Assembly: GCF_008831285.2 (NCBI RefSeq) | Contig: NC_045148.1 | Coordinates: forward strand, 20,825,002-20,889,001 | Direction: 5' to 3' | DNA: 64,000 nt | Source of the DNA: Nymphaea colorata | Lineage: Eukaryota; Streptophyta; Magnoliopsida; Nymphaeales; Nymphaeaceae | Shown here: positions 1 to 13,804 of the stretch, in pieces | Position numbering within the stretch: position 1 is the stretch's first letter | Layout: every line of letters begins with the position of its first letter | Made by a program: the position numbers and the translations under genes | The notes under the pieces: model-generated | The model's database searches: none | What the model was told of the DNA's origin: nothing | The model's input: the letters and a program-made list of their open reading frames with translations, nothing else

Positions 1-1549
1 GCGCCATGAAATGTCAAGCCTCTGTTAATTGGACGAGGGTATTGGTCACTAGCAGCACTCTTATTAACTCCACTTTTGCTGAAAGAAATGGCCCCAATCA
101 AGGCTTCTTCTACCCACGTGGATATGACGCTGAATCCAACACAAACATGTCCACTAGTATGCCCACTTTCTTCCGGATATTCATTACCCACTTTCTTCAG
201 ATATTTAATACGCTCTTGGCTGACCTCACAGCAAGTTAGCAACTATTAGTTCAGGCACACTAATCCACGTATACTATACATACTTGTATCTTATAAGAAT
301 GGAATGATACTCAATCCATGACTCAGGTGCAGAAGAGCTATAGATTTGTTGGGAACCGGATCTGCATTTTAGTCAGGAAGAACAAGGGTTGGACCAATCA
401 TCCTCCTCTGAAAACGCAGACACTATTCACCTGTGCAGCAAACCTTGGAGATGAATGTTGTTATAGCTTTGATCAAAAGGAAACTAGATAGTGTCAGGCC
501 TCTCTCTTGGACTTGGATAATGAATGTCACAAGAAATTTTTCAGACTGAAAGGAGTTAGCATTATTGGGCATGCCAAGGCCATCAAAGTCAGTTGAATTT
601 CACCAATGTTACTGACTGCAGAAGAACCAGCAACCATGTATACTACTCCTGAAGTTGGAGATGACCTGCAAGATTTTACTGCCACTCCCTTTCAGAGCTA
701 GGACCACGTTGAACGTTTTAACCTTTTCTCAAATGTGGTCGAAGATTATAAAAACCATGGTAGCAGATTCTCCAATCGCACCGCCGGAGAGAGAAAGATC
801 ATTATTTCAGAAGAAGACAATCCAGAGTTTGATGGTGACTCAACGGAGAATGTAGATCACAACTGGGCGGTTCAACATGCAAAACATAGAAAGACAAAGA
901 AAGGGTGTTTTCCATTCGACAAACAAGTGGATCAGATTTTGTCCCCAGATGCATGGTGCAGAGTGTACAAAATCCAGGTTTTTTAACTAAAAGAACGAAG
1001 TACAGAGGATAGATGCAAACTTTGGGGGTAACAATTGCAGCTTTATAATCTCTCTCATCCGTTTAGATACAAGAGTTGAAGTCTCTTTCATGCCTTCAAA
1101 AGGAGGGATGGCTACTGACATTGTCATAAAATTCATCAGCGGATGCAGCGGAAAATGCTCAATGAGGACCAGTCTCTGTTCCTCCAGTAAAGTGACCAAA
1201 CTGCCCTTTGTTCCCATTAGCTAACAGATATTGGCCAAATAACGTTGGTCCCGATCTCAAAATTCTGTAGATGCTTATCAGAAAAGACGACTCTGACCAC
1301 ACTTGCAAGAATTAGCTGGTTAGACAGTTCGAACCGAATCAGGCACGTCAAGCAGATGTTTGACAGATTGACCAAAATACCTTCACTAAAGACAAGCAAG
1401 TCTCCAATTATTGGTGCATTTTCCTGGTGATGGTGGTCTGATAAGCAGCAAAGTACTGATGACGAATAACCAAGCAAAATCAACACACCCAAAATTGAGC
1501 AGTTGATATACCGTTCTCAAGTGCCAGAGATTTGAGAAAGAAATTCCGT
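1..1549. other. 3' flank of the JmjC gene, no assigned gene
   Basis: I recognise no gene here. The plus strand has an open stretch from about 711 to a stop at 984-986. It follows a possible acceptor AG at 709-710 and encodes a charged sequence including GERKIIISEEDNPEFDGD. A separate 57-codon ATG frame begins near 319. Neither resembles a family I know and neither joins cleanly to other exons. The part next to 1550 is probably 3' UTR of the minus-strand JmjC gene. Confidence 0.3.
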
Positions 1550-4500
1550 TTAAGATGAAAATATTTTGAAATTTCTAATTGTACAGTCAATAACTCTGGC
1601 AAGGTCTTCAGGGCCCCATATGCTGAAGCTCACATCTTTATTGCAGTTCTGGTCACTGATAATATCCAAGTCTTTCCTGCTTTCTTTCTCTGCTAATTTT
1701 TCTGCACTGCATCCCAATACTTTTCCCATCTCATTATCTGGTCTCGCAGATGTAGCCAAGGTACCATATATTCTATTGACAGACATGCAAAGCTCATGGA
1801 ACTTGGGTTCCCTGAACAAACTTTTAATGTCCTGAAAGGCACTTTCATTCTTAGTCAATTCATGAGAATGCTCAGCTTTGAAGAAAACTGCTGATTTCAT
1901 CTCTTCTGCAACTTTATGTATAGATAATAAATTGCAATATAGATGACGTGCTTTGGCCAAATTTATACAAAGTCCCTTATCCTCAAGTTGATGGAGTTGG
2001 TTCATGTTCGCAATTGCGAATCTTCCAATGAAAGTGAAGAAGTCAGGGAAGTTCATGCCTGCAGTAAGAAAAATGTCAATGAGCTAGATGCGCAGGAATA
2101 CTGAAGGACAGAGACTAACAACCATTACCTGTATTTGCAGCAAGATTTCGTTGACAGAGGCCTTCAAAATCGTCACAGATATCTCGTATGTCTTCTATGT
2201 ATTCTTTTGCCTCATTATAATCTTTCACTAAGAGACTCCACTGAAAATTAAAAAGAAAAAATCAACAACTTATCCAACTATTCCTTGTATTGATATTCAT
2301 ACTGCTCAAGGAAAATACCACAAGCACCACTTTTACAGACAGATATCAACATCAAGTGGCACAGAAGAAATTCAAGAGTCAATTGACCAGGTTTGTGTGT
2401 GCCATTTGTTGCATGCTCATGGGCAACTAACAAAGTCATACTAGACAAGTTGGTTTCAGTCCAAAAGCTATTATAACACCTTAAAAGGCATTCTGATCCT
2501 CTTAATACAACCAAAATTCAGAAATACTCTTTCTTACCACCCAAAAAAGGTTGTGAGCGTTGAACCAATTGTGGTTAATGGAAATAGTGTCCTCCTGCAC
2601 CAAATCAGAGAGAGTGATATTAGAATCTCAAATCTAGCAAGCAATCCAGATGGTACTAAATGCCAACATAGAAGGACAAATACTACCAAATGTTTGACAA
2701 GCACACATCTACTATTTCAGAAACAGGATATCATGCACTGAACCATTCAAAAATAAGAAAACAAGGGGATTTACATAAAATGAGAAATATTCAGCTGAAC
2801 GGACTTCAACATATTTGAGCTGACAATCTAAATTGTTGAGAAACTACCTAATGGAACACACTCTGAGGTGGCACACATGAACATGGATGAGTATGAGATT
2901 CAGAGTACCAACACGCTTAGCCAAATAATAAGGGGTATTTTTTAGCATGGAAAAAGAAACAAATCCAGGAAATATCAACAATGATGGGGAATGAACTGCA
3001 CAGCCACGTAGTCAGGCTGTTTTGGGTCTGGTTTTCAGATTTGAAAGAAGCTCCTGTCTTATAGTGTCTTAGGCTACATGCAGCTACCACAGCCAAGGGT
3101 TCGTATGGGGATTTTTCATGAAGAGAAAAGAAAAGGAGAGAGAGATGGGATAGCTAGGCATGGGAAAAGCTGAGGTTTTATCAAAACAAAGACAAGGAGA
3201 GATGACCAATACTCCAGTAGAAGCATCATCACTTGCATTGAACCCACTGTGCATGACCCAGCGAGGATGCCTACATGTACATGGATATATCGGTATCTTC
3301 ATTAGGCTGATAAAAAGTTTGACAATGTTATCATAAGCTATTACTGAGTATCTGCACTTTTGATAGATTAAGGAGGTCCTTGCCATGTTTTTGTTCATCA
3401 TTCTCATGACCTTTAACTTGCAAATACTTTAAACCAAAATATCATTTCCCACCACGATAGCTTTTATCCCAGATACACCACCATGAAACTGGAGGATTTT
3501 TTCATTCAGGAAGAGACCCATGTTGACAACAACAAGAACAAACTGAGATCCGAATTCTTACATGCACAGTTTTTCACTTCCATTTTGGGATGGAGCCATG
3601 CCAGATTTATTAGATGGAAATGAGATTTATCATTTAAGGCATTCAAAAACAAGCTCACAGACTTGCAGAAGAATTAGAAATCAACAATAAGTTTTACACG
3701 GTCACAATTCACAAACAAGATCCAGGAAGAAGAAGATTATCAAATAGGTGAAGTCACCTAGAAGAAGTAATCATGCATAAGAAAATACATGCCTAAGAGG
3801 GAAAAATAAAAGAATTTAAGACTTGATATAAAGACAAACAGTTGCCTGAGAAAAATACCAGATTATGGACTTGATGATACCAGCCGCTAGGCACAAAAAT
3901 AACTTCATTTTTCTCTTGAGTACACCTCATCCAAACGGTCTGCAGAAACATATTATTTAGCATCTCTAGATTTAAAATCTACAAAAAGTAGAACATAAAA
4001 AAAAAAGAACCAAGATACCTTTCTAAAGCCTGGGAACTGTGTATCAGAAACATCATCAAAAATGTCGTATACAGAATTTTTCAAATTCCTAACAGTAAAT
4101 CACAGGCCCAAAAAAATGTAGGTTATAAGAAAAAGGCACATGACCAATGTTACTTGCATAAACTATCAGAAAAATGTTAAAAAGTGTGAAACTAGCTTAT
4201 AACATCTTCTGCAAAGTGTCTTTACTTGGATGTTTTCACAAATATTTTTCAACAATTAAAAAAATCACCTAATACGTCTTTGTTAAAAACTTTCATTTGT
4301 TATCCTTCACGATAATGTTAGGATATGCCATAAATATGTCATGAATGTGCATGTTATAGACATATCACATAATTGTGTATACCAATTCAGACCTCTGCAT
4401 GAAAAGCTGACTTAGCAAAGATCCATGGTCATCCCTCTTTAACCAAATTGATGTCATTTTCGTATTTCAACACAGGTAGAATGAAACAAACGGCAGCAAA

Positions 4501-7500
4501 GGAGTGTCTATGTGCATACTGACAAATCACATGCTATCATATTCAACAGGTGCTTTGTTATTTGATTAGATGTGCTTGTTGAGTAACAAGTGATGTAGGA
4601 TAAGAAGCGTACCTATCAAATATAAGGTGAGATTGTAATGGCGACAGAAAATGCCAGACTTTCTTTCCGCAAACATTTGCTGACCAGCTATAAGACCTGA
4701 ATACATCAGCATGCAAAGGAGTCCAAGTCCCTATGCAACAAAAGCAAATGTAGTTATCTGCACATTGGATTCTCCAGAAAATTCTAAAACTGTAGATAAG
4801 AAGCATTTTAGCAGATTGTAAAATAAAGCAAGCCGTGGACTAAAAAAAGAGGAACATGAACAACTAACTTTAAAAAATGCAAAAGCTCTCATCCAGCATA
4901 AAATAAATGTATAAAAACTCATTAAACTTGAGAACTGAGTAGATCTTATATGGTAAAATGCTTCCATGCCAAACCTGTTACAATATTATATAATAAGCCT
5001 TCATATGTTCCTTTGTATTAAATTTCCATAAAGTTCACATCAAGTTGCTATTAATGCCAATGCTTATTCTAAGTTTCTAACAAAAGTTACGTGGGAAAAA
5101 TAGTGATGGAAGATCCTTTGCAGATCTACATAATATACAACAAAAACCTCAGATGATTAATGTGAATTAACTCTATTCTCAGACATCAGGCACAGATTAG
5201 ATGCTTTTCCATAAGAAATTTTCTAGGGGACAGTTCCAGAAGTTTGATGTGATGTAACTGCATTCACATCCCAACATTTGACATGTTGGAGAAATGAGAA
5301 TCATCAACAACTCCCATTTCCCATAACCAAATTCATTTTGAGAGAGAGAGAAAGAGAGAGAGAGAGTAGGGAAAGCTCTCTCCTGATTTAAAAATTCTCA
5401 GAAAAGTTATTATCTTTTGCCCCAGGGATAATAGATAGTGATGATTTTTTACAGAAAAGTCTGAATATCCTAAGCAAGTAGAAAGCTGAATAATCAACAC
5501 AAATGTGAAAGTTCATATCATGGAAGGTGAAGATGTTCGAATTTTGAAATATGTAGTCAGTGACACTTGTGGCATTTTTACATCCATTCCCCCTATTGAC
5601 CTCAGTGAACACTGTTTAGGAATGACTAAAATCATATAGTGCTTGCAAAAGCACACATGAGCATGTGTGTGTACGCACAAGTTTCTATTATCATTATTTG
5701 TTATTTCAGAAAAAAAAAATAAAAAAGGAGTTAAAAATGACAAAAGCATATAAGGAGAACAACAGCAAAGAGTAAAAAATGATGTGAAGCAGCATACCTT
5801 TACAACCCATATACACAAAGCGGTAGTCAGAGCAGTTTAGTTCATAAGAAGCATCACTGTTTGTGTCTTCATGCATATGATAACTATCTAGGTACATGTT
5901 CAGCCAATCATCCAAGAAAAAATGTGGTGTAGCATATGCTACATAGGTAGGGTACTCCTGCAAACACAGCAATTATTAAAAAAATAAAAATGTAAGAGAC
6001 AGTAATTTTTTATCACATCAAAAGAAGGGGCTAAACGTATCCGGTTCTGTAAGCACATCTGAAGAATGGTCAATCATCACAAACAGAAAAAAGCAACATC
6101 CAGAACCCAAATGACATGTTCAAACGGCAAGATAAAATACCTTTTATGTTGACCAGTAGTTACATAATCTCATTCATATAATTTAAACAATTCGCAAGTG
6201 TAACAGGCTTAAAGAAGCTTTTTCTCACATATGGCATCCATTTTCTCGAAAAATAAAGTTATACAAATGATATCCTATAATCAGAAAGAAGAATAGATCC
6301 AAGTTATCTAACACAACTATAGCGGACTCTAAAATACCCTCTGTTTGCTCAAGGATTTACCATTTGTAATAAAAAATCACCAAACTAGTTGGCCTACATT
6401 TAGACTTTTCTGTCATAATTAGGCTCAGAAGCCAAGCTGATTCAGTTCTTTCTTTCATAGAAAAGTTAATTAGAACTGTCTCCTATTATTATGGAATGTT
6501 TATTAGAAATCAAATATCATGTACAATGTTTAGCTTAACATAACACCCTATGCCACCAAAGATAATTCAAATGACCCGCAAAACTTGTCAACTTAAAGTA
6601 TAAAACGCTACCTTAACAAAGTGCCAATCTTTCAAATATAGAAGTGATTCATTGCCATCTTGTTCAAGAAGTCTCTCCCAGTGGCCTATGAATTCTGAAA
6701 CAGACATTTCCTTCCTCTTCTGATCTGTGAACTCTCTTGTTCCACAATCCGCGACCTATACAAAGATAGCAGTTCATGCAAATAGTATCACTGACCTTCA
6801 ATAACTTTATATTGACAACCATATTATCATATATTCTCGTTCATTATCCAAGTTTGAATATTTATTGTATTTTTGAAGAGAAAAAGAATAAACTGCATTA
6901 TGTGAAATAGATCTTGGTAGTAAGAAAAGCGTTGCATATTCAGACCTCAGAGTAATGTTATATTCCATAACAGAGAGTTCCACCGTCTAATTAAGCAAGG
7001 GGGGTGGAAGAATTATCAATAGTCAATACATACAATCAAAGTCCGTAAATGTGGTGGGGTGAAAGAGTCATCAATAGTCAATACATATTATCGAAGTTCA
7101 TAAATGTCATCTTTCATCTAAAAAAGATGACAAAAGAAAGAAAGGGAAGCGTTTTCATTTAATAGATCGCATCACGCTCACATACTCATAAAAATTCTCA
7201 ACTAAAAGATGGCATCTTACCGGTTCTAGAAAACTATTCATGCATGAAAGAATAAGCATTTAAACCTCAGCAAGCAAAACTCAATGGAAATGTAGCTCAA
7301 CAGAAATTTAACCAGTAGTTGCACACGCCCGCAAGCATTTTAAAATGGAAGCCATGCTCGGAATCCTATCAATACTCTTTAAACAGAAAATGAAAAATCA
7401 CCACAGAATAGACATACCCACAACAAACTTTTCAGCACAGAATATAACCAAAAGGCTTACACCAGGATATTTCTTACCACTCTTCTGGAAGACTGGAAAT

Positions 7501-7807
7501 TACTCAGAAAGATTGCAAGGCGTAAATTAGTAACCAATCAAAAACATAATACATCAAGCTAAGGGCATGGAACACGGTGAAAGAAGAGAAAACTCACCTG
7601 GACTTTAGATTTCCCGAAGTGGGTAGAGAAGAAAGCAAGATTGGGCTCGCCATTTGGCTTTACCCAATCCTTGCAAGCCTGCCATCCATCCATCAAACCT
7701 GTCAGGAGCACTGGCTGATTTCTCTTCATATAGTTCTCGACGAAATCATGGTAACTCAGTTGCTTAGCGTCCAATCTCTCTATCTCCCCGACAATCTTGA
7801 CAACCAT
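1550..7807 (-). CDS. JMJ20: JmjC-domain 2-oxoglutarate/Fe(II) oxygenase, JMJ20/JMJD4 type
   Basis: Nine exons on the minus strand: 7807-7598, 6755-6612, 5957-5798, 4730-4613, 4088-4019, 3939-3859, 2594-2538, 2240-2129 and 2058-1550. All borders are GT-AG, phases close, and the product is 486 aa ending in TAA. The JmjC fold shows an HxD pair in TPLHADVFRSYSW (H178, D180) and the distal iron-binding His in VPSGWYHQVHNL (H256), followed by EDTISINHNWFN, a hallmark of the JMJD4 group. Known of the family: Arabidopsis JMJ20 is reported to remove histone H4R3 methylation during seed germination, and animal JMJD4 hydroxylates release factor eRF1; which activity applies here is not visible. The C-terminal 200 residues are helical and lack a known motif. 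ATG 7807 opens the conserved N-terminus. Confidence 0.93.
5341..5368. repeat. GA microsatellite
   Basis: A short impure (GA)n tract in a JmjC-gene intron, between the exons ending at 5798 and starting at 4730. Confidence 0.85.
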
Positions 7808-8081
7808 TTTTCTCCAATGTTTGGAAATTCACACATCAGAGATCGGCGGCCGAGTAAACGGTGTAGCCCTCCGGAACCATTTTATTGCGTCTGGGGCTGA
7901 CACCCGGTGGGACTTCTCGGCAGGCTGCGGACACCACGACTGGACCCAGACGTTGTCAACTGGTCGGACCAGCAGCGTCAGGCCCAAGCCGCAGGGGAAA
8001 AAAACACATTTATTTGAGAAACCACATCAATTCATTTTGAAACACACGTTTCTAATAATAATAATCCTAATGAAATGGAAC

Positions 8082-8580
8082 ACTTACGTTTGATAGCCTC
8101 AAATTATTTGAGATGACAGATTTGTCTGAATTTTTTTTTTTGTATAAGACACAAAATAAACAAACACCATACCTACCGCCAAAGATAGGATTTGAGATCT
8201 TGATTTGCTCGGAATCAATGGGATTTAAGAATTATTGTTCTCGTTCTTTGAAAATCGAAATTGTATTATCAAACAGATTTTTGGTTCAGGAATTATATGC
8301 TCATTTCAGAATCAAAATTTCATTATTATGATTCCACCTTGAAGGTTGAAATTATAATTCCAGATTGTAGAAATTTTTTGACCTTTCTTTAAAGTACAAG
8401 GCATAAAGATTTTAATTCACAAATTTTGGAATTTTAAGCCTTTTCTCATCAAGCAGGTCATTTTTAATTCTACAATCAAGAATTCCAAACTATCAAACAT
8501 AAATGGAAACGGGAACTGAAATATTCATTTCAGGTCTGAGATCCTATGGATCTCAAATCATTTTAGGTTTGAAACGTATG
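8082..8580. mobile_element. Inverted-repeat (MITE-like) element, about 500 bp
   Basis: The left edge reads CTTACGTTTGATAGCC and continues to ATTATTTGAGAT. The right edge, read in reverse complement, is CATACGTTTCAAACC continuing to ATGATTTGAGAT, giving imperfect terminal inverted repeats of about 30 bp. The interior is AT-rich and rich in AATTCCA/GGAATT words, like the element at 11310-11727. No transposase frame is present. No clear target-site duplication was found, so the ends are approximate. Confidence 0.5.
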
Positions 8581-8902
8581 CCGCCTTTGGTATTTCCACT
8601 ATGGTTTCTAATGTCCTTTCTTACGAGTGATCGAGGAAAATAAACGATCTTTTACTCATGTCCGTGTGCTCGTCAGCCTATGCATCGTGAAATCTGATTC
8701 TCCTTATGATCTCCAAGAAGAAACATCTAAAATTTACCATATTATCGCCTTTTGAAAATATCAAGATAACTTCATTCTATTTTCCCAAATTATGGAGAAT
8801 ACTTGTGGTGAAAATCAAACGCATGGTAGCTTGGAAGACCAGTTAGTTGTGGAGATAAGAACTTGAGACTCTTGGCAACATCTGCTAATTGAAACGGCTG
8901 GA

Positions 8903-9143
8903 TGGCTAGAATATTTGACCTGGTTGTCATAATTAAGAAGAGGCTTCAGGTTCGAATACGTAGAAGCTATCTCCCGACCTTGACAAGTCGAAACACATAC
9001 ATCTTCAAGATTGTGCTCAATCCGAATGGAATTTTCATGGCCCAGGGAAATTATCTGAGTTCTATGATCTATCCTGCATTATGGAAAAGAACAATTGATA
9101 CACTGCATAACCGGAAAACTGGGAAAGAATAAAAAAAAAAAAA
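8903..9143 (+). mobile_element. Possible tRNA-derived SINE with poly-A tail
   Basis: An A-box-like TGGCTAGAAT at 8903 is followed about 46 bp later by GGTTCGAATAC (8949-8959), close to the pol III B-box consensus. The unit ends in an A13 run at 9131-9143. The body has no coding frame of interest. I could not find flanking target duplications, so this is less certain than the copy at 14005-14257. Confidence 0.4.
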
Positions 9144-9277
9144 TCATCCCATGCCCTTTACTAAAGATCCTCCAAAATCGTCGTGTAATCGAGGAACAGA
9201 TTAAAAAGCCCAGATAAGTCGGAGGAACTGCCAATTGGTTTTATTGCAAAGTTACACAGGACTAATGTCACGAAAGG

Positions 9278-12200
9278 TCATTGACTACAAACTGTGTCAA
9301 GCAATTTCTCAGCTTCAGGAGCCACCTCTATGTTCTCCATCTTCAATCTTCGACGCATTGCTGGACTATTTTTCCCAGCAACAAAGTAAGTTCGAATCAA
9401 CGACTCGTAAACTGCACTGTCAACACATTCAACCTTCTTCAGAATCTCAAAGAAGTTTTCAGCCCCATCTACATCCTTCTGCTCTTCGAAATATGTCATA
9501 ACTGCCTCCACTGTTTCTTTGGTTGGCAACCATTTAACTTTTACACTCTTCCTTGATGCAGAAATTGCATTTTCAATGCACTTGACTACCTCATCGATTT
9601 GTTTAGTTCTTAAATAGTAATCAGCAAAAATCTCCCATGTTTTTGTGTTAGGTGCCGCACCTCGCTTTCTTGCTCTCTCGCGCATTGCCTCTGCCTTCCG
9701 TAGTCTATTGGCTTTTGCATATGCACCAATCAAGACATTAGGCAATCTAATATCATACGTTGAACAACCAGCTTCCCACTCCTTGAAGCAGTTCTCTGCA
9801 CCTGATATATCACCAAGCTTAACCAATACCTGTATCATGTTGAGATAGCTCAGATTGACTGTTTTCGGGAATGCCAACTTTAGAGATCGCCAGACACGGT
9901 ATACTTCCACTAAATTACCCGTTCTACCATAGAGTGTGATCAGATACTGGAATGCAGGAAGACAGTGAAGATCCATTCTATTCTCGAGTTCTTTCAGTGC
10001 CTTCTCTGCTTTATCATTCATACCTGCATCTACATATATGGAAGCAAGATTGCTGTAAGTAGTCCAATCAGCACCTACTCTGCCATCTCTCTTCATCTCA
10101 TCCAATACTCTCTCTACTCCAGGAATGTCACCAACAGCAGCAAGACTCCTCATCCACACGTTGTATGAGAATACATCTGGCATAACCTCATTGGCTTTCA
10201 TATCTTGAATTACTGCCGGAATCTTTTCAGGCTTCCCAGTCTCTGAGTAGAGGGTCATCAGGCTATTATACTCCATGGGGCTAGAAGCAAAATTAAGCTC
10301 CTTCATCTTCTCCAAGAGAGCTTCGGCATTTTCAGTCATTTTCTCCTTGCAATAACAGTTAAGAAGAGCTCCATATGAAAGATGGTTTTTTGATGGTTCA
10401 GGCAGATCCATAAAATATTTCTCAGCAGCAACAATCCCCTTGGTTTTGGATATAAGATCTAGATGAATTGCTTGATCACTCACAGTCAAATTCATACCCC
10501 TCCTGGTGGCTGTTTCCAGAAGCTGCACAATAATAGACAATGAGTATTAATATTTGAAGAAAGAAATGCTACGGAGAATAATTCTGTGTAATTGTAAGCT
10601 ATTGACGGAAGAACCAGACATCAGGGAAAATATTTGGTAACCTTTACATAAATGTCATCAGGTTGCAACAAGTTGCACAAAATATCACTAGATGCTTGTG
10701 GGACAATTACAGCATAAAAACGATAATCTATAAAAAAAACTGTGCTCACCATTCACCATCGTTGAAAGGAGGGAAATAATTTGAGCCAACAAATAAGCGA
10801 CTACTATTAAAAACACACACAAGGCAAGCATTTTTCATAAGAGGAAAACTCACACAAGATTTTGTCTGTTAGGTCAAACAAGAAATCAACCTTACCACAG
10901 GCTATCCACCACTAGAAGAAGATTATCAAGGAACCAACATTAACACACTTTTAAGTTGTATTAAAAAAATTACATGAAAATTTTTCACTTCACAGCATAT
11001 GCATAGTTAGTTTGAGAGGCAGAACAAATAAAAATTCCAAATCAGAAAAGAACAAGCATGCAATTTTCCCAGAAATAATAACCCACCTTCACAACAAACT
11101 ATTAGACTAAATGGCCAAGGCTAACAGTCATTTTATAATTCAGAGACCAGTTTAGTACATAGCATCACTAATCGCTGGGTTACTACTGGAATTTTAAAAC
11201 GTCCTTGTCCATGAGTCTTTTTTACAGATTGACAGATGTAAGTTCTATCCACTCAATATCACACTCGAACTTCACTAAAAGGCTTTACATTCACCATCCA
11301 ATGCCTTAAGGGGGTGTTTCCCTCGAATTTTGATTCTAGGATTAAAATTCTAGAAACAAAATTTCATCTCAAACTAGAATTGGAATGAAAATCCTTGTTC
11401 TAGTTTCCCTTTGTGTTTGATAGTCAGGAGTTTTGATTCCAAAATTGAAAATGATGTGTTTGATAAAACAGGAACTAAAATTTTAGAATTGATGAATTAA
11501 AACCACCATGACATATGCCTTAAAGAGAGATAAAAAAATTCTAAAATTCTGGAATCATAATTCCACCACCTAAGGTAGAATCATACTTCCAAAATTCTGA
11601 TTCAAGAATAAGTTTATAATTCCTGAATCAAAACTTTTGTTTGATACCGCAATTCCCATTTCATAAAAAATAATAATTTTAATTCTAGAAGTCTACAATT
11701 CCAGCCTCATCAGTCTTCAAACACCTCTTAATGAATTCATCTTCCATACACCTCGGTGTCAGTCAACAGGCTTGCAGTTCCATAATTCTCATCTGGCAAG
11801 CATAATAGTGATAAAGGAAACATTATTTCCTTTTGTTCAACAAGAAAAAATATCATTTTAACGCCAAGTTATCTTTTCAAGAGAGCTTCACGGTACGGTA
11901 GCTGTTTGTTATGTCTTGAGTCTCAGCACATCTAACAGTTGTCCAGATAGGGTTCTGTCCATCCTTATCCAGACAATCAAATAAATATGTGCATAACTGT
12001 GATAAATCTTAGCACTCGCTCAGGGCTTCAAGGTGCATGTGTACAGTTAGACAAAGACATTGACCTACTGATTTTTATGCTCACATGAGATGCATATTGG
12101 AGGCTTAATGTCTAAATGTGAAACAACCTCATTTATCCCATTTTCCTTTTTCCACATACTCTATCACCTAACCCTCAGTCCATTCTTACGTTTCCGTACC

Positions 12201-13052
12201 CATCGGTTTCTCCCTTGGGCTAGAATCCCCTTATGAGATTTTTTTCTTTTTCACTTCCTTTGTATCTCCAACATTATTCTACTTCCTTGTACCCTTTCAT
12301 AAGCATGATATTTTAAAAACATGCAAGTTTAAACTTTTTGACATAATGTATAATTCTCTTATATTTCCTTTTACATCACAAGTATTGCAGCTTCTGGCGC
12401 ACAATGTAGTGAGCAGGCTTATTACATTTTCTCGATCTCTGGTGTATCAGAACACCCAGTAGAAGTACTCGATAGACAAAGAAACGAAAAGAACAAAACT
12501 TCAACATAGCTCCTGATGGAAATGATTTTTTCTTTAAAAAAAATTACCAACCCCAAAGAAAAGAACAGCCTAATCATTCTTAAGAAAGAACGATAAACAA
12601 GATTAAAGGAGTACATCCATAGCAGATGAGCAAGCCCAAACAGACACCATCATTCCCGTTGACATTCCATAAAGCCTAAACAACCAGACAAATTCTAAAA
12701 AAAGTAATCAGCAACAGAAATGCAGCGTGTCGACCAAGATCTCTTAATGTATCATCTGAAGAACAGAACGAGAAAGAGAAAGAGGGAAACGGGAAAAAGA
12801 AAACCAAAGCAAAGAAAGTTATATAAGGCGATGCACCTTGAGGGCAGGGTTGAATAGTTTGCGTTTCCTGAGATCCTTCACGGATTTGCCGACGTCCCAT
12901 TTCTTGAAACGCCTGGAATCTTTCAGCCACTTGTTGATCTCCCCACCAACGCTCCTCTCAGAGGTCCCTCCCTTGAACAGCCTACGGTAGAGAGCCTCCC
13001 TCACCAGCCTCGCCGTTGGCCTCGCTAGCTTCTCTGTGGCCTGTGCCGCCAT
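9278..13052 (-). CDS. P-class pentatricopeptide repeat protein (At1g60770-like)
   Basis: Two exons, 13052-12837 and 10522-9278, joined in phase 0 by a 2.3-kb GT-AG intron, give 486 aa ending in TGA. The short first exon encodes an Arg- and Ala-rich N-terminus (MAAQATEKLARPTARL) that could be an organelle targeting peptide, then KRKLFNPALK running into LLETATRRGMNLTVSDQAIH. From about residue 110, 35-residue helical-hairpin repeats follow, with typical starts such as YGALLNCYCK, YNSLMTLYSE, YNVWMRSLAA, YSNLASIYVD, YLITLYGRTG and NVLIGAYAKA. There is no E or DYW tail, so this is a P-class RNA-binding protein, expected to act on mitochondrial or plastid transcripts. The RNA target cannot be read from the sequence. 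Similarity to the Arabidopsis At1g60770 type is by recall. Confidence 0.92.
11310..11727. mobile_element. Tourist-like MITE in the PPR-gene intron
   Basis: The left end is GGGGGTGTTT and the right end in reverse complement is GAGGTGTTT. Both are bordered by TTAA (11306-11309 and 11728-11731), matching the short TTA/TTAA target duplications of PIF/Harbinger-type MITEs. The 418-bp interior is AT-rich with repeated inverted words (ATTCTAG, GGAATT) and no open frame for a transposase. It lies wholly inside the intron between 10522 and 12837, in the gene's transcribed region. Confidence 0.6.
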
Positions 13053-13804
13053 CGCAAAGCTCTCCCTCTCCCTCCCACTTGGGGTTGCCCATTTAAACTT
13101 GCAATAAATCGTCCTTGTCGGGAAAATATCGGACGAAATTAACTAAATAAAGATTACTCGGAGAGTCAGAGTAATAATTTTCAGCCTTCTTTTTTTTTTC
13201 AGATATTCTGCTCTGGGCAAAGACGCCTCTACCAAATACACTATAATTTTCATACAGAGATACATTTGAAAATTCATCAAATTAATTGCACTATTTGTTG
13301 CATTGTGCTAAAAACACAAATATTTCGTTCCTTTTTCAGATTTTTGTACAGAGTGATCCAAGTCACCAAATACACTATGTATCATTCTTCAATTAGGTAT
13401 TTACTAGCCGTGTATATGTCAAAATCACTTGTTAGAATTTATCTCCAACCATAAGATTACCTTCATATGAAAAAGTAGGGATTACTTGAGTCATGAAAAT
13501 TTTATAAAAGAAGACACTCAACGCACTCGAACAAAAGGCAAAGCAAATTCAAGTTTCAAGGTTTCCTCTTTACATACTTGAACTGTGGAATACGTCCAAA
13601 AAAAATAAAATAATGGTTAACATATTTTCTGTCACTTACTCAAAACGCCATTTGAAAGTGACATCCAAACATGACCTAAATGTTCTCACATTTAACCACA
13701 CATTTATCTTTGAGAAGTCACTTGCTTCCATACATTGGACAACATTTTTTTTTGGACAACATTTAAAAAAATGTGTTGCAAAAACAAATTTTATGAGGTA
13801 ACTA

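Larger units (their letters stand above)
7808..9277. other. Intergenic: JmjC-gene promoter and PPR-gene 3' side
   Basis: There is no gene in this 1.5 kb. The first part is the 5' flank of the minus-strand JmjC gene. The middle and right parts hold two repeat candidates, an inverted-repeat element and a SINE-like element, listed separately. The end next to 9278 is 3' UTR of the PPR gene. The open frames here have no family resemblance. Confidence 0.6.
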
